DNA of 64,000 bases from Prevotella sp. (GCA_016285075.1 JAEEQB010000012.1:1-64000); one strand, 5' to 3'. Counted from the first letter of the stretch, positions 34,207 to 44,167 are shown. The notes: generated from the sequence alone by a model not told the origin. Program-made: numbers and translations.

Positions 34207-34287
34207 AAAACAACTTGTTTTGGTGCAGTTAAGACTATTCCTTCGTATTGAAGAGACATAGTCTTAGGAGCCAAAACAAGTTGTTTT
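34207..34287 (+). terminator. Long hairpin after the rnf operon
   Basis: Outer arms AAAACAACTTGTTTTGG (34207-34223) and CCAAAACAAGTTGTTTT (34271-34287) pair perfectly over 17 bp, with an inner stem AAGACTAT/ATAGTCTT. T-rich sequence follows. Placed 16 bases after rnfA. The arm sequence recurs at 50701-50785. Confidence 0.65.
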
Positions 34288-34332
34288 TACTTTTGTCTTG
34301 CTTGAAATTACTCAAACTAATGCGCTATTTTA

Positions 34333-34439
34333 CTCGCTTATTCGTACCTTTGAGCTTTGCTCGAAAATAGGCTGCATCTCGGAAAACCAAAAGAAAAATG
34401 CTTTTCTTTTGGTTTTTCGCTCGATTTGCACTACCTTTG
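34333..34439 (+). repeat. Promoter/hairpin unit, copy 1
   Basis: A 107-bp unit repeated at 34495-34602 with a single one-base indel. It holds a -7 box TACCTTTG near its start, a hairpin AACCAAAAGAAAA/TTTTCTTTTGGTT in the middle and a second TACCTTTG at its end. No coding frame of substance. Confidence 0.75.
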
Positions 34440-34494
34440 ACTTGTTGTCTTAGGTACTCACTCTCGAAAATACTCAAATTTATTTGGTATTTTG

Positions 34495-34602
34495 CTCGCT
34501 TATTCGTACCTTTGAGCTTTGCTCGAAAATAGGCTGCATCTCGGAAAACCAAAAGAAAAATTGCTTTTCTTTTGGTTTTTCGCTCGATTTGCACTACCTT
34601 TG
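34495..34602 (+). repeat. Promoter/hairpin unit, copy 2, supplying the ffh promoter
   Basis: Second copy, 162 bp downstream of the first. Its terminal -7 box TACCTTTG at 34595-34602 lies 23 bases before the ffh ATG and is the likely ffh promoter. The central hairpin could block read-through from the rnf operon. Confidence 0.75.
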
Positions 34603-34625
34603 CAGCCTAATTAATTAAGGTTTAT

Positions 34626-35978
34626 ATGTTTGAGAACTTAAGTGACAGGCTTGAACGGTCGTTCAAGATTCTGAAAGGTGAAGGAAAAATCACCGAGATT
34701 AACGTAGCCGAAACCCTGAAAGACGTTCGTCGGGCATTGTTGGATGCCGATGTGAACTTTAAGGTAGCCAAACAGTTTACTGATACTGTGAAGCAGAAAG
34801 CTATGGGCATGAATGTACTCACGGCTGTGAAACCGAGTCAGTTGATGGTGAAGATTGTCCACGACGAGCTGACAGAACTGATGGGTGGTAAGGCTGTAGA
34901 GCTGAAGTTGGAGAGCCGTCCCGCCATCATCCTGATGTCTGGTCTGCAGGGTTCGGGTAAGACAACGTTCAGTGGAAAGCTGGCCAATATGCTGAAGACA
35001 CGCCAGCACAAGAAGCCTCTGTTGGTTGCCTGCGACGTTTATCGTCCTGCAGCCATTGAGCAGCTGAAGGTTGTCGGCGAGAGTGTTGGCGTTGACGTCT
35101 ATACTGAGGAAGGCAACAAGAACGTTGTGGAGATTGCCCAGAACGCTATCCGCAAGGCCAAGCAGGAGAGTTATACTGTGGTCATCGTCGATACCGCCGG
35201 CCGTCTGGCTGTGGACGAGGAGATGATGAACGAGATAGAGACGTTGAAGAATGCCATTCATCCCGATGAGACACTCTTCGTGGTAGACTCGATGACAGGT
35301 CAGGATGCTGTCAATACCGCCAAGGAATTCAATGACCGTCTGGACTTCGACGGTGTAGTGCTGACGAAACTTGACGGTGACACCCGTGGCGGTGCTGCCC
35401 TGAGCATCCGTACTGTGGTTACCAAGCCCATTAAGTTCGTGGGTACAGGCGAAAAGATGGAAGCCATCGATGTGTTCCATCCTGAGCGTATGGCCGACCG
35501 TATCCTCGGTATGGGAGACGTGGTGTCTTTGGTGGAGCGTGCCCAGCAGCAGTTCGACGAGGAAGAAGCCAAGCGGCTGGAGAAGAAGATCCGTAAGAAC
35601 AAGTTCGATTTCGACGACTTCATGGGGCAGATCCAGCAGATCAAGAAGATGGGTAACATCAAGGATCTGGCATCGATGATACCTGGTGTGGGCAAGCAAA
35701 TCAAGGATTTGGATATCGATGATGATGCATTCAAGAGTATCGAGGCTATCATCAATTCCATGACTCCGAAGGAACGGGCTAATCCCGACATCATCAATCA
35801 GAGCCGTCGCCTGCGCATAGCCAAGGGAAGCGGTACGAAGATCGAGGACGTAAACCGTCTGATGAAGCAATTTGACCAGACCCGCAAGATGATGAAGATG
35901 GTGAGCGGCATGGGTAGTAGCCGTATGGCACAGATGGCAGCTGCCATGAAAATGAAAGGCGGGATGCCGAAGATGTAA
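34626..35978 (+). CDS. ffh: Signal recognition particle GTPase Ffh
   Basis: 450 residues: N domain, GTPase G domain with GLQGSGKTTFSGKLA (G1, near 107), DVYRPAAIEQL, DTAGRLAVDEEMM and TKLDGDTRGGAAL, and a Met-rich M domain at the C-terminus (MKMVSGMGSSRMAQMAAAMK). It binds 4.5S RNA and signal sequences for co-translational targeting. Normal length. The gene stands alone between a duplicated promoter unit and a bidirectional terminator. Confidence 0.97.
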   Translation: MFENLSDRLERSFKILKGEGKITEINVAETLKDVRRALLDADVNFKVAKQFTDTVKQKAMGMNVLTAVKPSQLMVKIVHDELTELMGGKAVELKLESRPAIILMSGLQGSGKTTFSGKLANMLKTRQHKKPLLVACDVYRPAAIEQLKVVGESVGVDVYTEEGNKNVVEIAQNAIRKAKQESYTVVIVDTAGRLAVDEEMMNEIETLKNAIHPDETLFVVDSMTGQDAVNTAKEFNDRLDFDGVVLTKLDGDTRGGAALSIRTVVTKPIKFVGTGEKMEAIDVFHPERMADRILGMGDVVSLVERAQQQFDEEEAKRLEKKIRKNKFDFDDFMGQIQQIKKMGNIKDLASMIPGVGKQIKDLDIDDDAFKSIEAIINSMTPKERANPDIINQSRRLRIAKGSGTKIEDVNRLMKQFDQTRKMMKMVSGMGSSRMAQMAAAMKMKGGMPKM

Positions 35979-36014
35979 GTTTGCAAGAATGACACAATAG
36001 ATGTCATCAACTAT

Positions 36015-36056
36015 AATCGCCGCTTTCCTTCATAAGCAATGAGGAAAGCGGCGATT
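36015..36056. terminator. Bidirectional terminator between ffh and the M16 peptidase gene
   Basis: A perfect 15-bp stem, AATCGCCGCTTTCCT (36015-36029) and AGGAAAGCGGCGATT (36042-36056), with a 12-base loop, placed between two converging genes. Confidence 0.85.
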
Positions 36057-36076
36057 CTGTCACAAGACAGCTATTT

Positions 36077-38884
36077 CTATTCCGATAACATCGTCACTTC
36101 AATGCAGCGCTTAGAAGCTAAGAGTTGTTTGGCCATACGCTGTATGTCCTCTGGTTTCATCTGTTCAACCATCTTGCAGTAGTCGCGATCGAAGTCGGTG
36201 TCATCATCCAGCTCATGCCAGATGATGTAACTCCAATAATCGTTGGTGATGGCAGCCTGTGCATATTGTTTCACCAGATACTCCTTCACTTTTTGCATCG
36301 ATGTTTCTGCAGGACCATTGTCGGCAATGTTTTTCAACTGCTGATAGACAATCGGATTCAGTTCTTTATATCTGTTAGGATCGACGTTATACGCAATTTT
36401 CATCGTTGCATTTGGCTGATTGTCCTTATCAAGCTCGAAGTCTACGCTGACGCCATAGGTTCCACCTTTTTCCTCACGGACAGAGTCGGTATAGGCAATT
36501 GAGAGACAACGCTTCAAGAAGTCCAGCTCCAGATCACTTTGCGGCGTAAAAGGCACATCAGCTGTCAAGAAAATGCTGACATTGGCCAATGGAGTTGCTT
36601 GCTGCTTGGTGAAACAAGTCTTCTTCTCACCACCCACAATCTGAGGAATACGACTGTAATCGGTTTGCTCGTGTTGATTAGTAGCAGGTAACGTGGCCAG
36701 ATATCGGCACAACATTTGGCGAAGATCCTGTTCATCGTAGTTGCCGATGATCACCGTCTTGAAATTGGCAGCATCGCTGAAACGCTCTTTGTAGATTTGA
36801 AGTATGCGCTCGTAATTCACCTTGTCTAACGTAGCCTGCACGACGGGCTCCATACGAGGGTGATGACCATAGAGTATAGCGCGGATGGAGTCATTGTAAT
36901 CCACTTTTGGCGATGCATTACGGTTAGCCAGGAATGCGTGCTGGCGGTTCATGAGACTGGCAAAGGCTGCAGTATCCTTGCGGGGTTGAGTAAAGTAGAG
37001 GTATGCCAGTTGGAACATGGTCTGCATATCCTTAACCGATGAGCTGCCACTGATGCTCTGGCCTTTGCTGCCAACCGATGGACTGACGCGCACACTCTTA
37101 CCTGTCAGCATCTTACGCAATGTAACGGCATCAAACTGTCCGACTCCACCTTCTGTAACGCCACTTGCTATCAGGGCAAAGTTAGGAATGTCCTCGTCGC
37201 CATAGAGTGAGGTTCCGCCATCAGCATACATACGCATTGATACGGCATCGGCCTCATAGTCAGTCTTCTTGGTGTAAACCTTCATACCATTGCTCAGCGT
37301 GAGCTCTGTAAAACCGTGTCGATAGGGTTTCTCGCTGACAATCGTGCCTGGCTGAGGAACAACAGAGATCAGTGACTCGGCCAGCTGTCCTTCCTGATAA
37401 GGTGCGTACTCCTGCTGCTGGGCAGCCAGTATGACCTGCTCTATCTGTTGTTCAGATGGTATCTCGAAGCCTTCCTTGTCAGGTGCATACATAATGACAA
37501 CCTGGTTCTTGTTGGTGATGAGTTGCTTGACGGCTGCATTCACCTCAGCAAGTGTTACCTCTCGATCGAGTTTCCGTGTAAACTCCAACTTGAACTCGAC
37601 GCTCACCATTGGCTCACTTTCCAGGAAGTTGTCAACACATTCGTTGACATAGTGTGAATTGCGGTAGTCGTCCTTCATGTTGGCACGACGCTCTGCTGCA
37701 TTCAGTTGCAAACGTTTGGCACGGTCGAGCTCTGATTGCGTAAACCCATGCTGACGTGCACGTTCAGCAACACCAACGGCACAGATAATACCTCCAAGGA
37801 TATTGTCTTTCTTACAGCTGATGCTCAATGAGAATGCATCTTTGGTACGGCTGAGGAAGAACTGCGAAGCCCTACCCGTAGCACTCTGGAAGGGTGATAC
37901 GGGCTGTTGGCGCAGTTCTACCAGCCGGTCGTTGAGCATCGTACCAATCAGCCGGTCTATATAGTCATCGCGCAGGTACTTCTCGCTGTTTTTCTCATTG
38001 TCTGGTGTTGCCTCACGCTTCTGATAGATATGACAGAGGGCAATAGGTTGTTCCTTGTCCTTTTCTATGTCGATGATCATCTTCTCGTTGTCGCCTACAG
38101 GATAATAGATGCGCTCAGCAGCATTCTTTGGCATAGGGATAGGGGAGAATATCTTCTTGATTTTCTTCTCAATCTTGTCTACGTCAATATCGCCCACCAC
38201 TATGATGGCCTGCAGGTCAGGACGATACCATTTGTGATAATAGTCGCGCAGGTCCTGATAGGGGAAGTTGTCGACGATGTCCATCGAACCGATAGGCAGG
38301 CAGTCCTCATACTTTGTTCCCTGATACACCTTAGGCATGGCTTGTTCCTGTAGCCGCTGCACAGCCATGCCGGCACGACGGGTGCGCCATTCTTCGTGGA
38401 TGACGCCACGTTCCTTGTCAATCTCTGCGTCTTCCAGCAACAGATAGTGGCTCCAGTCGTGGAGCACTAGCAGACATGAGTCAATGATGCCTTCGCGCTT
38501 TAACGGAGCAGAGCCGATGTGATATACCGTCTGGTCGATAGAGGTATAGGCATTCAGGTTGGCACCAAACTTCACACCGATTGTCTCGCACCATGGCACT
38601 ATACCCAAACGCTTACCTTTGCCGGGAAAGTTCTTTGTGCCATTAAAGGCCATGTGTTCAAGGAAGTGAGCCAGTCCACGCTGACGTGGTTCCTCCAGGA
38701 TACTTCCCACACGCTGTGCAATATAGAAGTCGGCCAGGCCTGCCTCTTTCGCATTATGGCGAATATAGTAAGTCATGCCGTTTTTCAGTTTACCCTTGCG
38801 GATAGTGGGGTCTTGTGGCAATTGCTGAGCTGACAGGCCAAACGCTGTCAAGAAAAGTAAAAATGTTACAAATAGCTTTTTCAT
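36077..38884 (-). CDS. M16-family (pitrilysin-like) zinc peptidase
   Basis: 935 residues from MKKLFVTFLLFLTAFGLSAQ, a clear signal peptide. A start 10 codons earlier is less likely. Two peptidase-like halves: the N-terminal half carries the inverted zinc motif HFLEH (near 72-76) with the distal Glu in ERGVIHEEW, and the C-terminal half is the non-catalytic partner. The protein is likely periplasmic and degrades peptides. The TAACTTTG box at 38912-38919 supports the start. It converges on ffh. Confidence 0.93.
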   Translation of the reverse strand: MKKLFVTFLLFLTAFGLSAQQLPQDPTIRKGKLKNGMTYYIRHNAKEAGLADFYIAQRVGSILEEPRQRGLAHFLEHMAFNGTKNFPGKGKRLGIVPWCETIGVKFGANLNAYTSIDQTVYHIGSAPLKREGIIDSCLLVLHDWSHYLLLEDAEIDKERGVIHEEWRTRRAGMAVQRLQEQAMPKVYQGTKYEDCLPIGSMDIVDNFPYQDLRDYYHKWYRPDLQAIIVVGDIDVDKIEKKIKKIFSPIPMPKNAAERIYYPVGDNEKMIIDIEKDKEQPIALCHIYQKREATPDNEKNSEKYLRDDYIDRLIGTMLNDRLVELRQQPVSPFQSATGRASQFFLSRTKDAFSLSISCKKDNILGGIICAVGVAERARQHGFTQSELDRAKRLQLNAAERRANMKDDYRNSHYVNECVDNFLESEPMVSVEFKLEFTRKLDREVTLAEVNAAVKQLITNKNQVVIMYAPDKEGFEIPSEQQIEQVILAAQQQEYAPYQEGQLAESLISVVPQPGTIVSEKPYRHGFTELTLSNGMKVYTKKTDYEADAVSMRMYADGGTSLYGDEDIPNFALIASGVTEGGVGQFDAVTLRKMLTGKSVRVSPSVGSKGQSISGSSSVKDMQTMFQLAYLYFTQPRKDTAAFASLMNRQHAFLANRNASPKVDYNDSIRAILYGHHPRMEPVVQATLDKVNYERILQIYKERFSDAANFKTVIIGNYDEQDLRQMLCRYLATLPATNQHEQTDYSRIPQIVGGEKKTCFTKQQATPLANVSIFLTADVPFTPQSDLELDFLKRCLSIAYTDSVREEKGGTYGVSVDFELDKDNQPNATMKIAYNVDPNRYKELNPIVYQQLKNIADNGPAETSMQKVKEYLVKQYAQAAITNDYWSYIIWHELDDDTDFDRDYCKMVEQMKPEDIQRMAKQLLASKRCIEVTMLSE

Positions 38885-38911
38885 CTTCTTAAAATTTGAT
38901 TGAACTGACTG

Positions 38912-38919
38912 CAAAGTTA
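38912..38919 (-). promoter_or_regulatory. -7 box TAACTTTG of the M16 peptidase gene
   Basis: A minus-strand element 27 bases above the ATG at 38884. The longer start at 38914 would lie within it. Confidence 0.65.
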
Positions 38920-39053
38920 TAAATAAAAGGAGTTATCACATATATCCCATTAAGTTTTTTTATATCAAATCATTAGAGTTAGGTATGGGTATGATCAGTT
39001 CTTCTTATTTAGATTACCTATAATTAAGTATTGCGTACGTAAGAGATTGTCAT

Positions 39054-39061
39054 TACCTTTG
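39054..39061 (+). promoter_or_regulatory. -7 box TACCTTTG of the TonB receptor operon
   Basis: A plus-strand consensus element 42 bases before the receptor ATG. No operator-like repeat or riboswitch was found in the ~200-base gap. Confidence 0.65.
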
Positions 39062-39103
39062 CAGCCACATTTCAGAACACTATTTTTTACTTGATCATTA
39101 CAT

Positions 39104-42067
39104 ATGGTTATACGGCTCACATCACTGCTCTTTTCCCTGCTGTTTTCTATGACGATGACAGCACAGCTGACATTGAGCGGTAAGGTGTTGGACGATGCAG
39201 GTAACCCCATAAGCTATGCACATGTCGCCATTGTTGAAAACGGCTTGTGGAGTATGAGCAACGAGAAGGGCCTTTTTATGATAAAAGGTGTGGAGTCGGG
39301 AAGAATGACTCTTACCGTTCATTGCCTGGGATATCAGAAGCGCAGTTGGGTGATGACGTTCACCAAAAGCATCTCTAATCTGAAACTTGTCCTAAAAGAG
39401 GAAAACCTGGCCCTTGACGAGGTGATGGTTGTGGCCAAGCGCAAGGCAAACGAGAGCACGACGTCATACTCTATTGACCATGTCACTCTGGAGAATCAGC
39501 AGATCATCAATGTCAGCGACATCAATGCTTTGCTGCCTGGCGGGAAGACCACTAACCCCACGCTGATGAGTGACAACCGGCTGTCGTTGCGTAGCGGTTC
39601 GTCGGAAATGGGTAATGCCTCGTTCGGCACAGCCGTTGAAGTGGATGGCATCAGACTTGACAACAATGCGACTGCCGGTGAGACGACAGGCCCCTCCACA
39701 CGTACTGTCAGTACTGCCAATATTGAAAATGTCGAAGTCATCACAGGCATTCCCTCCGTGGAATATGGCGATCTGTCGAATGGCGTTGTCAAAGTAAACA
39801 CCCGCAAGGGTAAGTCGCCGTTTACTATTGACGGAAGGATGAACCAGCACACCAGACAGATAGCTGTCAGCAAGGGATTTGATTTGGGGCATAGCAAGGG
39901 CGTTCTCAACACATCGTTCGAGCATGCCCGTTCTTTCAGCGATGCGGCCTCCCCCTATACAGCCTATCAGCGTAATATCCTGTCACTGAATTACATGAAC
40001 ACATTCTTCAAACAGTCCATGCCGTTGACCCTGAATATTGGAGTGACGGGAAACGTCGGTGGCTACAATTCGAAGTCCGATCCCGACGAAGAACAGGATG
40101 ACTACTCCAAAGCACGTGACAATGCCTTGCGTGCCAACCTGACACTCAACTGGCAGTTGGGACGCAAATGGATTACAAGTCTGCAACTGAAAGGGACATT
40201 GTCATATGCCGACCAGTTGTCAGAAACCTATAGTCACACGACCAGTGCATCCACCCAGCCCTATATCCACGTGATGACAGAAGGCTACCATATAGCACAA
40301 CAATTTGACGATCATCCTCAAGCAGACATCATATTAGGCCCTACAGGAGCATGGAACGAACAACATTTCGGAAGCAAGAACTGGTATGTTCAGAGCTTTA
40401 CGGACTCGAAGCCTTTCAACTGGTCGTTACAGATGAAAGGAGACTGGGTGCGGCGTTTCGGAAAGATGCTCAACCGTCTCATGGCGGGCTGCGAGTACAA
40501 AGGCAATCGCAACTTGGGTAGGGGCAAATATTATGCAGACATGCGCTATGCCCCCACTTGGCGTGAATACCGTTACGACGAACTGCCTGCGATGCACAAT
40601 CTGGCACTCTATGCTGAGGAGAAAGTCAGCATACCCACTACACGGCATGCCACTTTTGAACTGACAGCAGGACTACGTGACGACATCACACTCATCAAAG
40701 GTTCTGATTATGGTACGGTAAGCAGCATCTCACCCCGTTTCAACAGCCGTTACATCTTTTGGAGAAACCGCCAGAAATACTTGGTCAGAGACCTGACCAT
40801 CCATGCCGGCTGGGGAAAGTCCGTGAAGTTGCCTTCTTTCCAGGTGTTATATCCATCCACACGTTACTATGATGCGTTGGCATTCTCGTCTCCCAGCACG
40901 GCAGACAACACATCGTTCTATGCCTATTACACCCATCCTTCAAAACCGTTTTACAATGCAGGTCTCCAATGGCAGTACACCCATCAGACGGACATTGGCA
41001 TAGAGATGGATATAAAAGGATCGCATGTGTCACTCACAGCCTACCATCATCGTACACACCATCCTTATATGAGCAGTAGTATCTACACACCTTTTGCCTA
41101 TAAATATACTCCACCGTCATCACTCAATGGCATGGCCATTGCTTCAGCCAACAGGCAATATGCCATTGACAAGCAGACAGGCGTTGTCACCGTAAACGAC
41201 GTAACAGGTTTACAGTCGCCCAAGACGCTGGACTACAACGAACGGCGCACCTTCCTCACCCATACTCTCTACGATAATGGAACGGCCGTAGACCGCTATG
41301 GAATGGAGTGGATTATAGACTTCAAGCAGATACGTGCCTTGCGTACGTCACTACGTTTAGACGGTAACTATTATTATTATAAAGGTATTGAAGAGAAGCT
41401 GATGGCAGACATCCCTTATGGCAATCTCACCATGGCCGACGGACAGCCTTACCAGTTCGTAGGCTTCTATCGGGGTGGGGCATCGGCAGCCAACGGCTCG
41501 CTGAAACGTCATTTGAATCTTAACAGCACGCTGACCACCCACATTCCCAAGATCCGGCTGGTCGTGTCGCTTCGCCTTGAAACCACACTCTATCACTACA
41601 GTCGAAGTCTCTCAGAGTATAGCGATGGCATCCGTGCCATTGTCCTAGCAGACAAAGGTGATTACTTCGGCACACCATACGACGGTGGCAGCGAGAACCA
41701 GAACCTTGCTGTCTACCCGGATTATTATATCACCTGGAGCAACCCAGACGAGAAGATACCCTTCGCCCATCAGTTCCTTTGGGCCAAAGACAACGATGCT
41801 TCACTTTATAACGAACTGACGAAGATGGTGGTCAAGACGAACTATGCATACGTCATGAATCCCGACAGGATCAGTGCTTACTATTCTGCAAATCTGAATG
41901 TGACCAAGGAAATCGGTGACCACATCACGATGTCGTTCTATGCCAACAATTTCTTTAACAACCTACGCAAAGTCCACAGCAGTCAGACCGACCGCTACAC
42001 ATCACTCTTCGGCAGCGGATACATCCCCAGCTATTACTACGGTCTGGCCCTGAAACTGAAAATATGA
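39104..42067 (+). CDS. TonB-dependent outer-membrane receptor
   Basis: 987 residues: signal peptide ending MTMTAQ, a carboxypeptidase-regulatory-like beta domain (LTLSGKVLDDAGNPISYAHV), a plug domain (VEVITGIPSVEYGDLSNGVV) and a 22-strand barrel ending in YYYGLALKLKI. It is not a SusC protein, since no SusD partner follows, and it resembles receptors for metals, haem or cofactors. Several His-rich loops (TAYHHRTHHPYMSSS) could suit a metal-containing ligand, but this is only suggestive. First gene of a five-gene operon. Confidence 0.92.
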   Translation: MVIRLTSLLFSLLFSMTMTAQLTLSGKVLDDAGNPISYAHVAIVENGLWSMSNEKGLFMIKGVESGRMTLTVHCLGYQKRSWVMTFTKSISNLKLVLKEENLALDEVMVVAKRKANESTTSYSIDHVTLENQQIINVSDINALLPGGKTTNPTLMSDNRLSLRSGSSEMGNASFGTAVEVDGIRLDNNATAGETTGPSTRTVSTANIENVEVITGIPSVEYGDLSNGVVKVNTRKGKSPFTIDGRMNQHTRQIAVSKGFDLGHSKGVLNTSFEHARSFSDAASPYTAYQRNILSLNYMNTFFKQSMPLTLNIGVTGNVGGYNSKSDPDEEQDDYSKARDNALRANLTLNWQLGRKWITSLQLKGTLSYADQLSETYSHTTSASTQPYIHVMTEGYHIAQQFDDHPQADIILGPTGAWNEQHFGSKNWYVQSFTDSKPFNWSLQMKGDWVRRFGKMLNRLMAGCEYKGNRNLGRGKYYADMRYAPTWREYRYDELPAMHNLALYAEEKVSIPTTRHATFELTAGLRDDITLIKGSDYGTVSSISPRFNSRYIFWRNRQKYLVRDLTIHAGWGKSVKLPSFQVLYPSTRYYDALAFSSPSTADNTSFYAYYTHPSKPFYNAGLQWQYTHQTDIGIEMDIKGSHVSLTAYHHRTHHPYMSSSIYTPFAYKYTPPSSLNGMAIASANRQYAIDKQTGVVTVNDVTGLQSPKTLDYNERRTFLTHTLYDNGTAVDRYGMEWIIDFKQIRALRTSLRLDGNYYYYKGIEEKLMADIPYGNLTMADGQPYQFVGFYRGGASAANGSLKRHLNLNSTLTTHIPKIRLVVSLRLETTLYHYSRSLSEYSDGIRAIVLADKGDYFGTPYDGGSENQNLAVYPDYYITWSNPDEKIPFAHQFLWAKDNDASLYNELTKMVVKTNYAYVMNPDRISAYYSANLNVTKEIGDHITMSFYANNFFNNLRKVHSSQTDRYTSLFGSGYIPSYYYGLALKLKI

Positions 42068-42471
42068 CACAAAAGAACAGAAATATGAGAAGACTAATAT
42101 TGATGGCCGTTCTTCTGCCGTTAATGACGACAGCCTGTAGCTATGACGAGAACATCAGCCTGTGCACAGTCTGCGTTCGTCTGGTATATCCAGAAAACTC
42201 CACTGGCCCTTATGCAGGTGCCTGCGTGGAATTGAAAGATGCCTCAGCCTCAGTTTTTGAAGGTGAAACGAACGACTCCGGCATAGTTCTTTTCTCTGTC
42301 CCGGCAGGTCTTTACGAGGTCTCCAGCAGCAGCAGCTTCACCGACAAGTCGAGCGACACATGGTGGCAATATAATTACAATGGGGTACGTAGTCAGATTC
42401 TCATCTCGCATGAGTATTCAGAGGACATCGACCTTGAGCTGAAAATGTCGCGGAAGCGCATTGTGCATTGA
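42064..42471 (+). CDS. Small lipoprotein of the TonB locus
   Basis: 135 residues, lipoprotein signal ending LMTTACS. The mature part is a single beta domain of carboxypeptidase-regulatory or transthyretin-like type (ACVELKDASASVFEGETNDS, then IVLFSVPAGLYEV). Its ATG overlaps the receptor stop by 4 bases, so the two are translated together; an alternative start is 7 codons in. Likely a periplasm- or surface-facing accessory of the receptor. Confidence 0.78.
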   Translation: MTQKNRNMRRLILMAVLLPLMTTACSYDENISLCTVCVRLVYPENSTGPYAGACVELKDASASVFEGETNDSGIVLFSVPAGLYEVSSSSSFTDKSSDTWWQYNYNGVRSQILISHEYSEDIDLELKMSRKRIVH

Positions 42472-42513
42472 AACAATTACACTCTTTAAATCATAAAAAC
42501 AAGTAATGAGCTT

Positions 42514-43011
42514 ATGAAAACAAAACAATTCATCACACGGATGGCACTGTCCTGCTTATTGATGTTGCCCTGTTCCATGCAGGCTGCAACAGTAGACGTG
42601 CAGTATCTGGTGCTGACGCAAACTGATGGCACAGTCCACAAGTTTGCACTCCATGAGGCCCCTGTTATTACGTTCAGTGGCAGCAGCATGATTGTCACTT
42701 GCGGAGAGCAGGTCCTCCAAACCGACATGGCCGGTATTTCCAACAGCGGCTATGTAACAGAACAAGTGTCAACCGGCATTGACCGAACAGAGCTTTCCGA
42801 AAAACCTCGAAATCCGGTCTTCGCCTTTGGTCAGGCAAAGTTCGAGGGTATGGCTCCTGGCAGTCGTATCGCTGTCTATACCCTCGACGGCAAGATGGTA
42901 GCCTTTACCCATGCCGATGCCGAGGGAAAGGCCAACGTCAGTCTTACAGCACTTCAACGTGGTATCTATGTGCTACGTACACCCACCAGGAATTACAAAA
43001 TCAGCAAGTAA
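42514..43011 (+). CDS. Secreted protein with a C-terminal sorting-like domain
   Basis: 165 residues, signal peptide ending SMQAAT. The C-terminal third (VYTLDGKMVAFTHADAEGKA, then LQRGIYVLRTPTRNYKISK) resembles the type A sorting domain of the type IX secretion system (T9SS). A similar segment also occurs in non-T9SS Bacteroidetes proteins. Central region unknown. It lies between the lipoprotein and the Cys-containing secreted protein in the same operon. Confidence 0.78.
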   Translation: MKTKQFITRMALSCLLMLPCSMQAATVDVQYLVLTQTDGTVHKFALHEAPVITFSGSSMIVTCGEQVLQTDMAGISNSGYVTEQVSTGIDRTELSEKPRNPVFAFGQAKFEGMAPGSRIAVYTLDGKMVAFTHADAEGKANVSLTALQRGIYVLRTPTRNYKISK

Positions 43012-43039
43012 AAACAGTAAAAAGAAAACAAGAACGAAT

Positions 43040-44167
43040 ATGAAAAAAGAAATACTTTCCCTGCTGGTCATGCTCTGTATGGCAACCAGCGTAAATGCAC
43101 AGAGTTGGAAGATGGTCATCACCAAGGCCGACGGGTCGCAACAGGAGTTGTACACCGCAGACATCAAGGACATCAAGTATGTCCAGGAGGTGAAGGAAGA
43201 CCAGAATGTTGACCAGGTGATCATCAAGGAGCTCTATAGCGGCGGATGTAAGAAAGAAGACGGTTCCAATTTCCAGTACGACAAGTGCGTCGTCCTGTAT
43301 AACAACTGCCCTCAGAAAGCTGTCATCAACAACCTTTGTTTCGGTGCCTGCTCACCTGCTAACGCCCAGGCCAACAACAAGAACTATGGTGAGGACGGAA
43401 AGCTGACCTATGAGTCGGAAGGCTTCATACCCGTATGGAACGGCCTGTTCTATTTCCCTGGTGCATTGGAGATTGAGCCCTATTCACAGGTAGTAGTCAA
43501 TGTACATGGTGCCATAGACAACACACAGACCATTCCCAACTCTGTGAACTATGCCAACGCAGACTACTATGCCATGTACGACCCGGAGAGCGGCTATAAC
43601 CATACTGGCTATTATCCCACACCGTCCGAACTCATCCCCACGTCCCACTATCTGAAAGCCGTCCGTTATGGCTTGGGTACTGGCTGGTCGCTCAGCGTCT
43701 CTTCACCAGCTCTGATTGTTTTCCAGGTGAAGGACACTACACCGGCTGAATATGCCACCAACACCTCCAACCAGTGGTATGACGGTGGTGCCGTAGGTGA
43801 ACAGGTATGGTGCTGCGTAAAGGTTCCCAACGAATGGATCCTCGATGGTATTGAGGTCTATGCTGCCGCTTTTCAAGATGGCTGCACCAAGCGTCTTACT
43901 GCAGATATCGACGCTGGCTATGTATGGCTCACCAACTACATGGGTCACTCGCTCTATCGTAATGTAGACAAGGAAGCTACCGAGTCTTTGGCAGAGAATG
44001 CCGGCAAACTGGTATACAATTATAGCTTAGGTGTTGACAACAGCACCGATCCCAGTGGTATTGATGCCGAGGCTAGCATGAAGAAAGGTGCCCATATCGT
44101 CTATCAGGACACCAACAACTCTACAGCCGACTTCCACGAACGCCAGAAATGCTCGCTGAAAGACTGA
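43040..44167 (+). CDS. Secreted Cys-containing protein, DUF4876-like
   Basis: 375 residues from MKKEILSLLVMLCMATSVNA, a clear signal peptide. A longer frame to 42911 lies inside the previous gene. The body has an early VIIKELYSGGCKKEDG, a Cys group (CVVLYNNC, LCFGAC) and aromatic-rich beta sequence, matching what I recall of the DUF4876 family found beside TonB receptors. It may be a surface ligand-capture protein. The 3' end overlaps the next gene by 19 bases. Confidence 0.72.
   Translation: MKKEILSLLVMLCMATSVNAQSWKMVITKADGSQQELYTADIKDIKYVQEVKEDQNVDQVIIKELYSGGCKKEDGSNFQYDKCVVLYNNCPQKAVINNLCFGACSPANAQANNKNYGEDGKLTYESEGFIPVWNGLFYFPGALEIEPYSQVVVNVHGAIDNTQTIPNSVNYANADYYAMYDPESGYNHTGYYPTPSELIPTSHYLKAVRYGLGTGWSLSVSSPALIVFQVKDTTPAEYATNTSNQWYDGGAVGEQVWCCVKVPNEWILDGIEVYAAAFQDGCTKRLTADIDAGYVWLTNYMGHSLYRNVDKEATESLAENAGKLVYNYSLGVDNSTDPSGIDAEASMKKGAHIVYQDTNNSTADFHERQKCSLKD

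Noticed and set aside
34325..34594. Minus-strand frame with an internally repeated protein sequence
   Set aside because: It is read through the duplicated promoter/hairpin unit; the repeat is at DNA level and contains promoters and a terminator-like stem.
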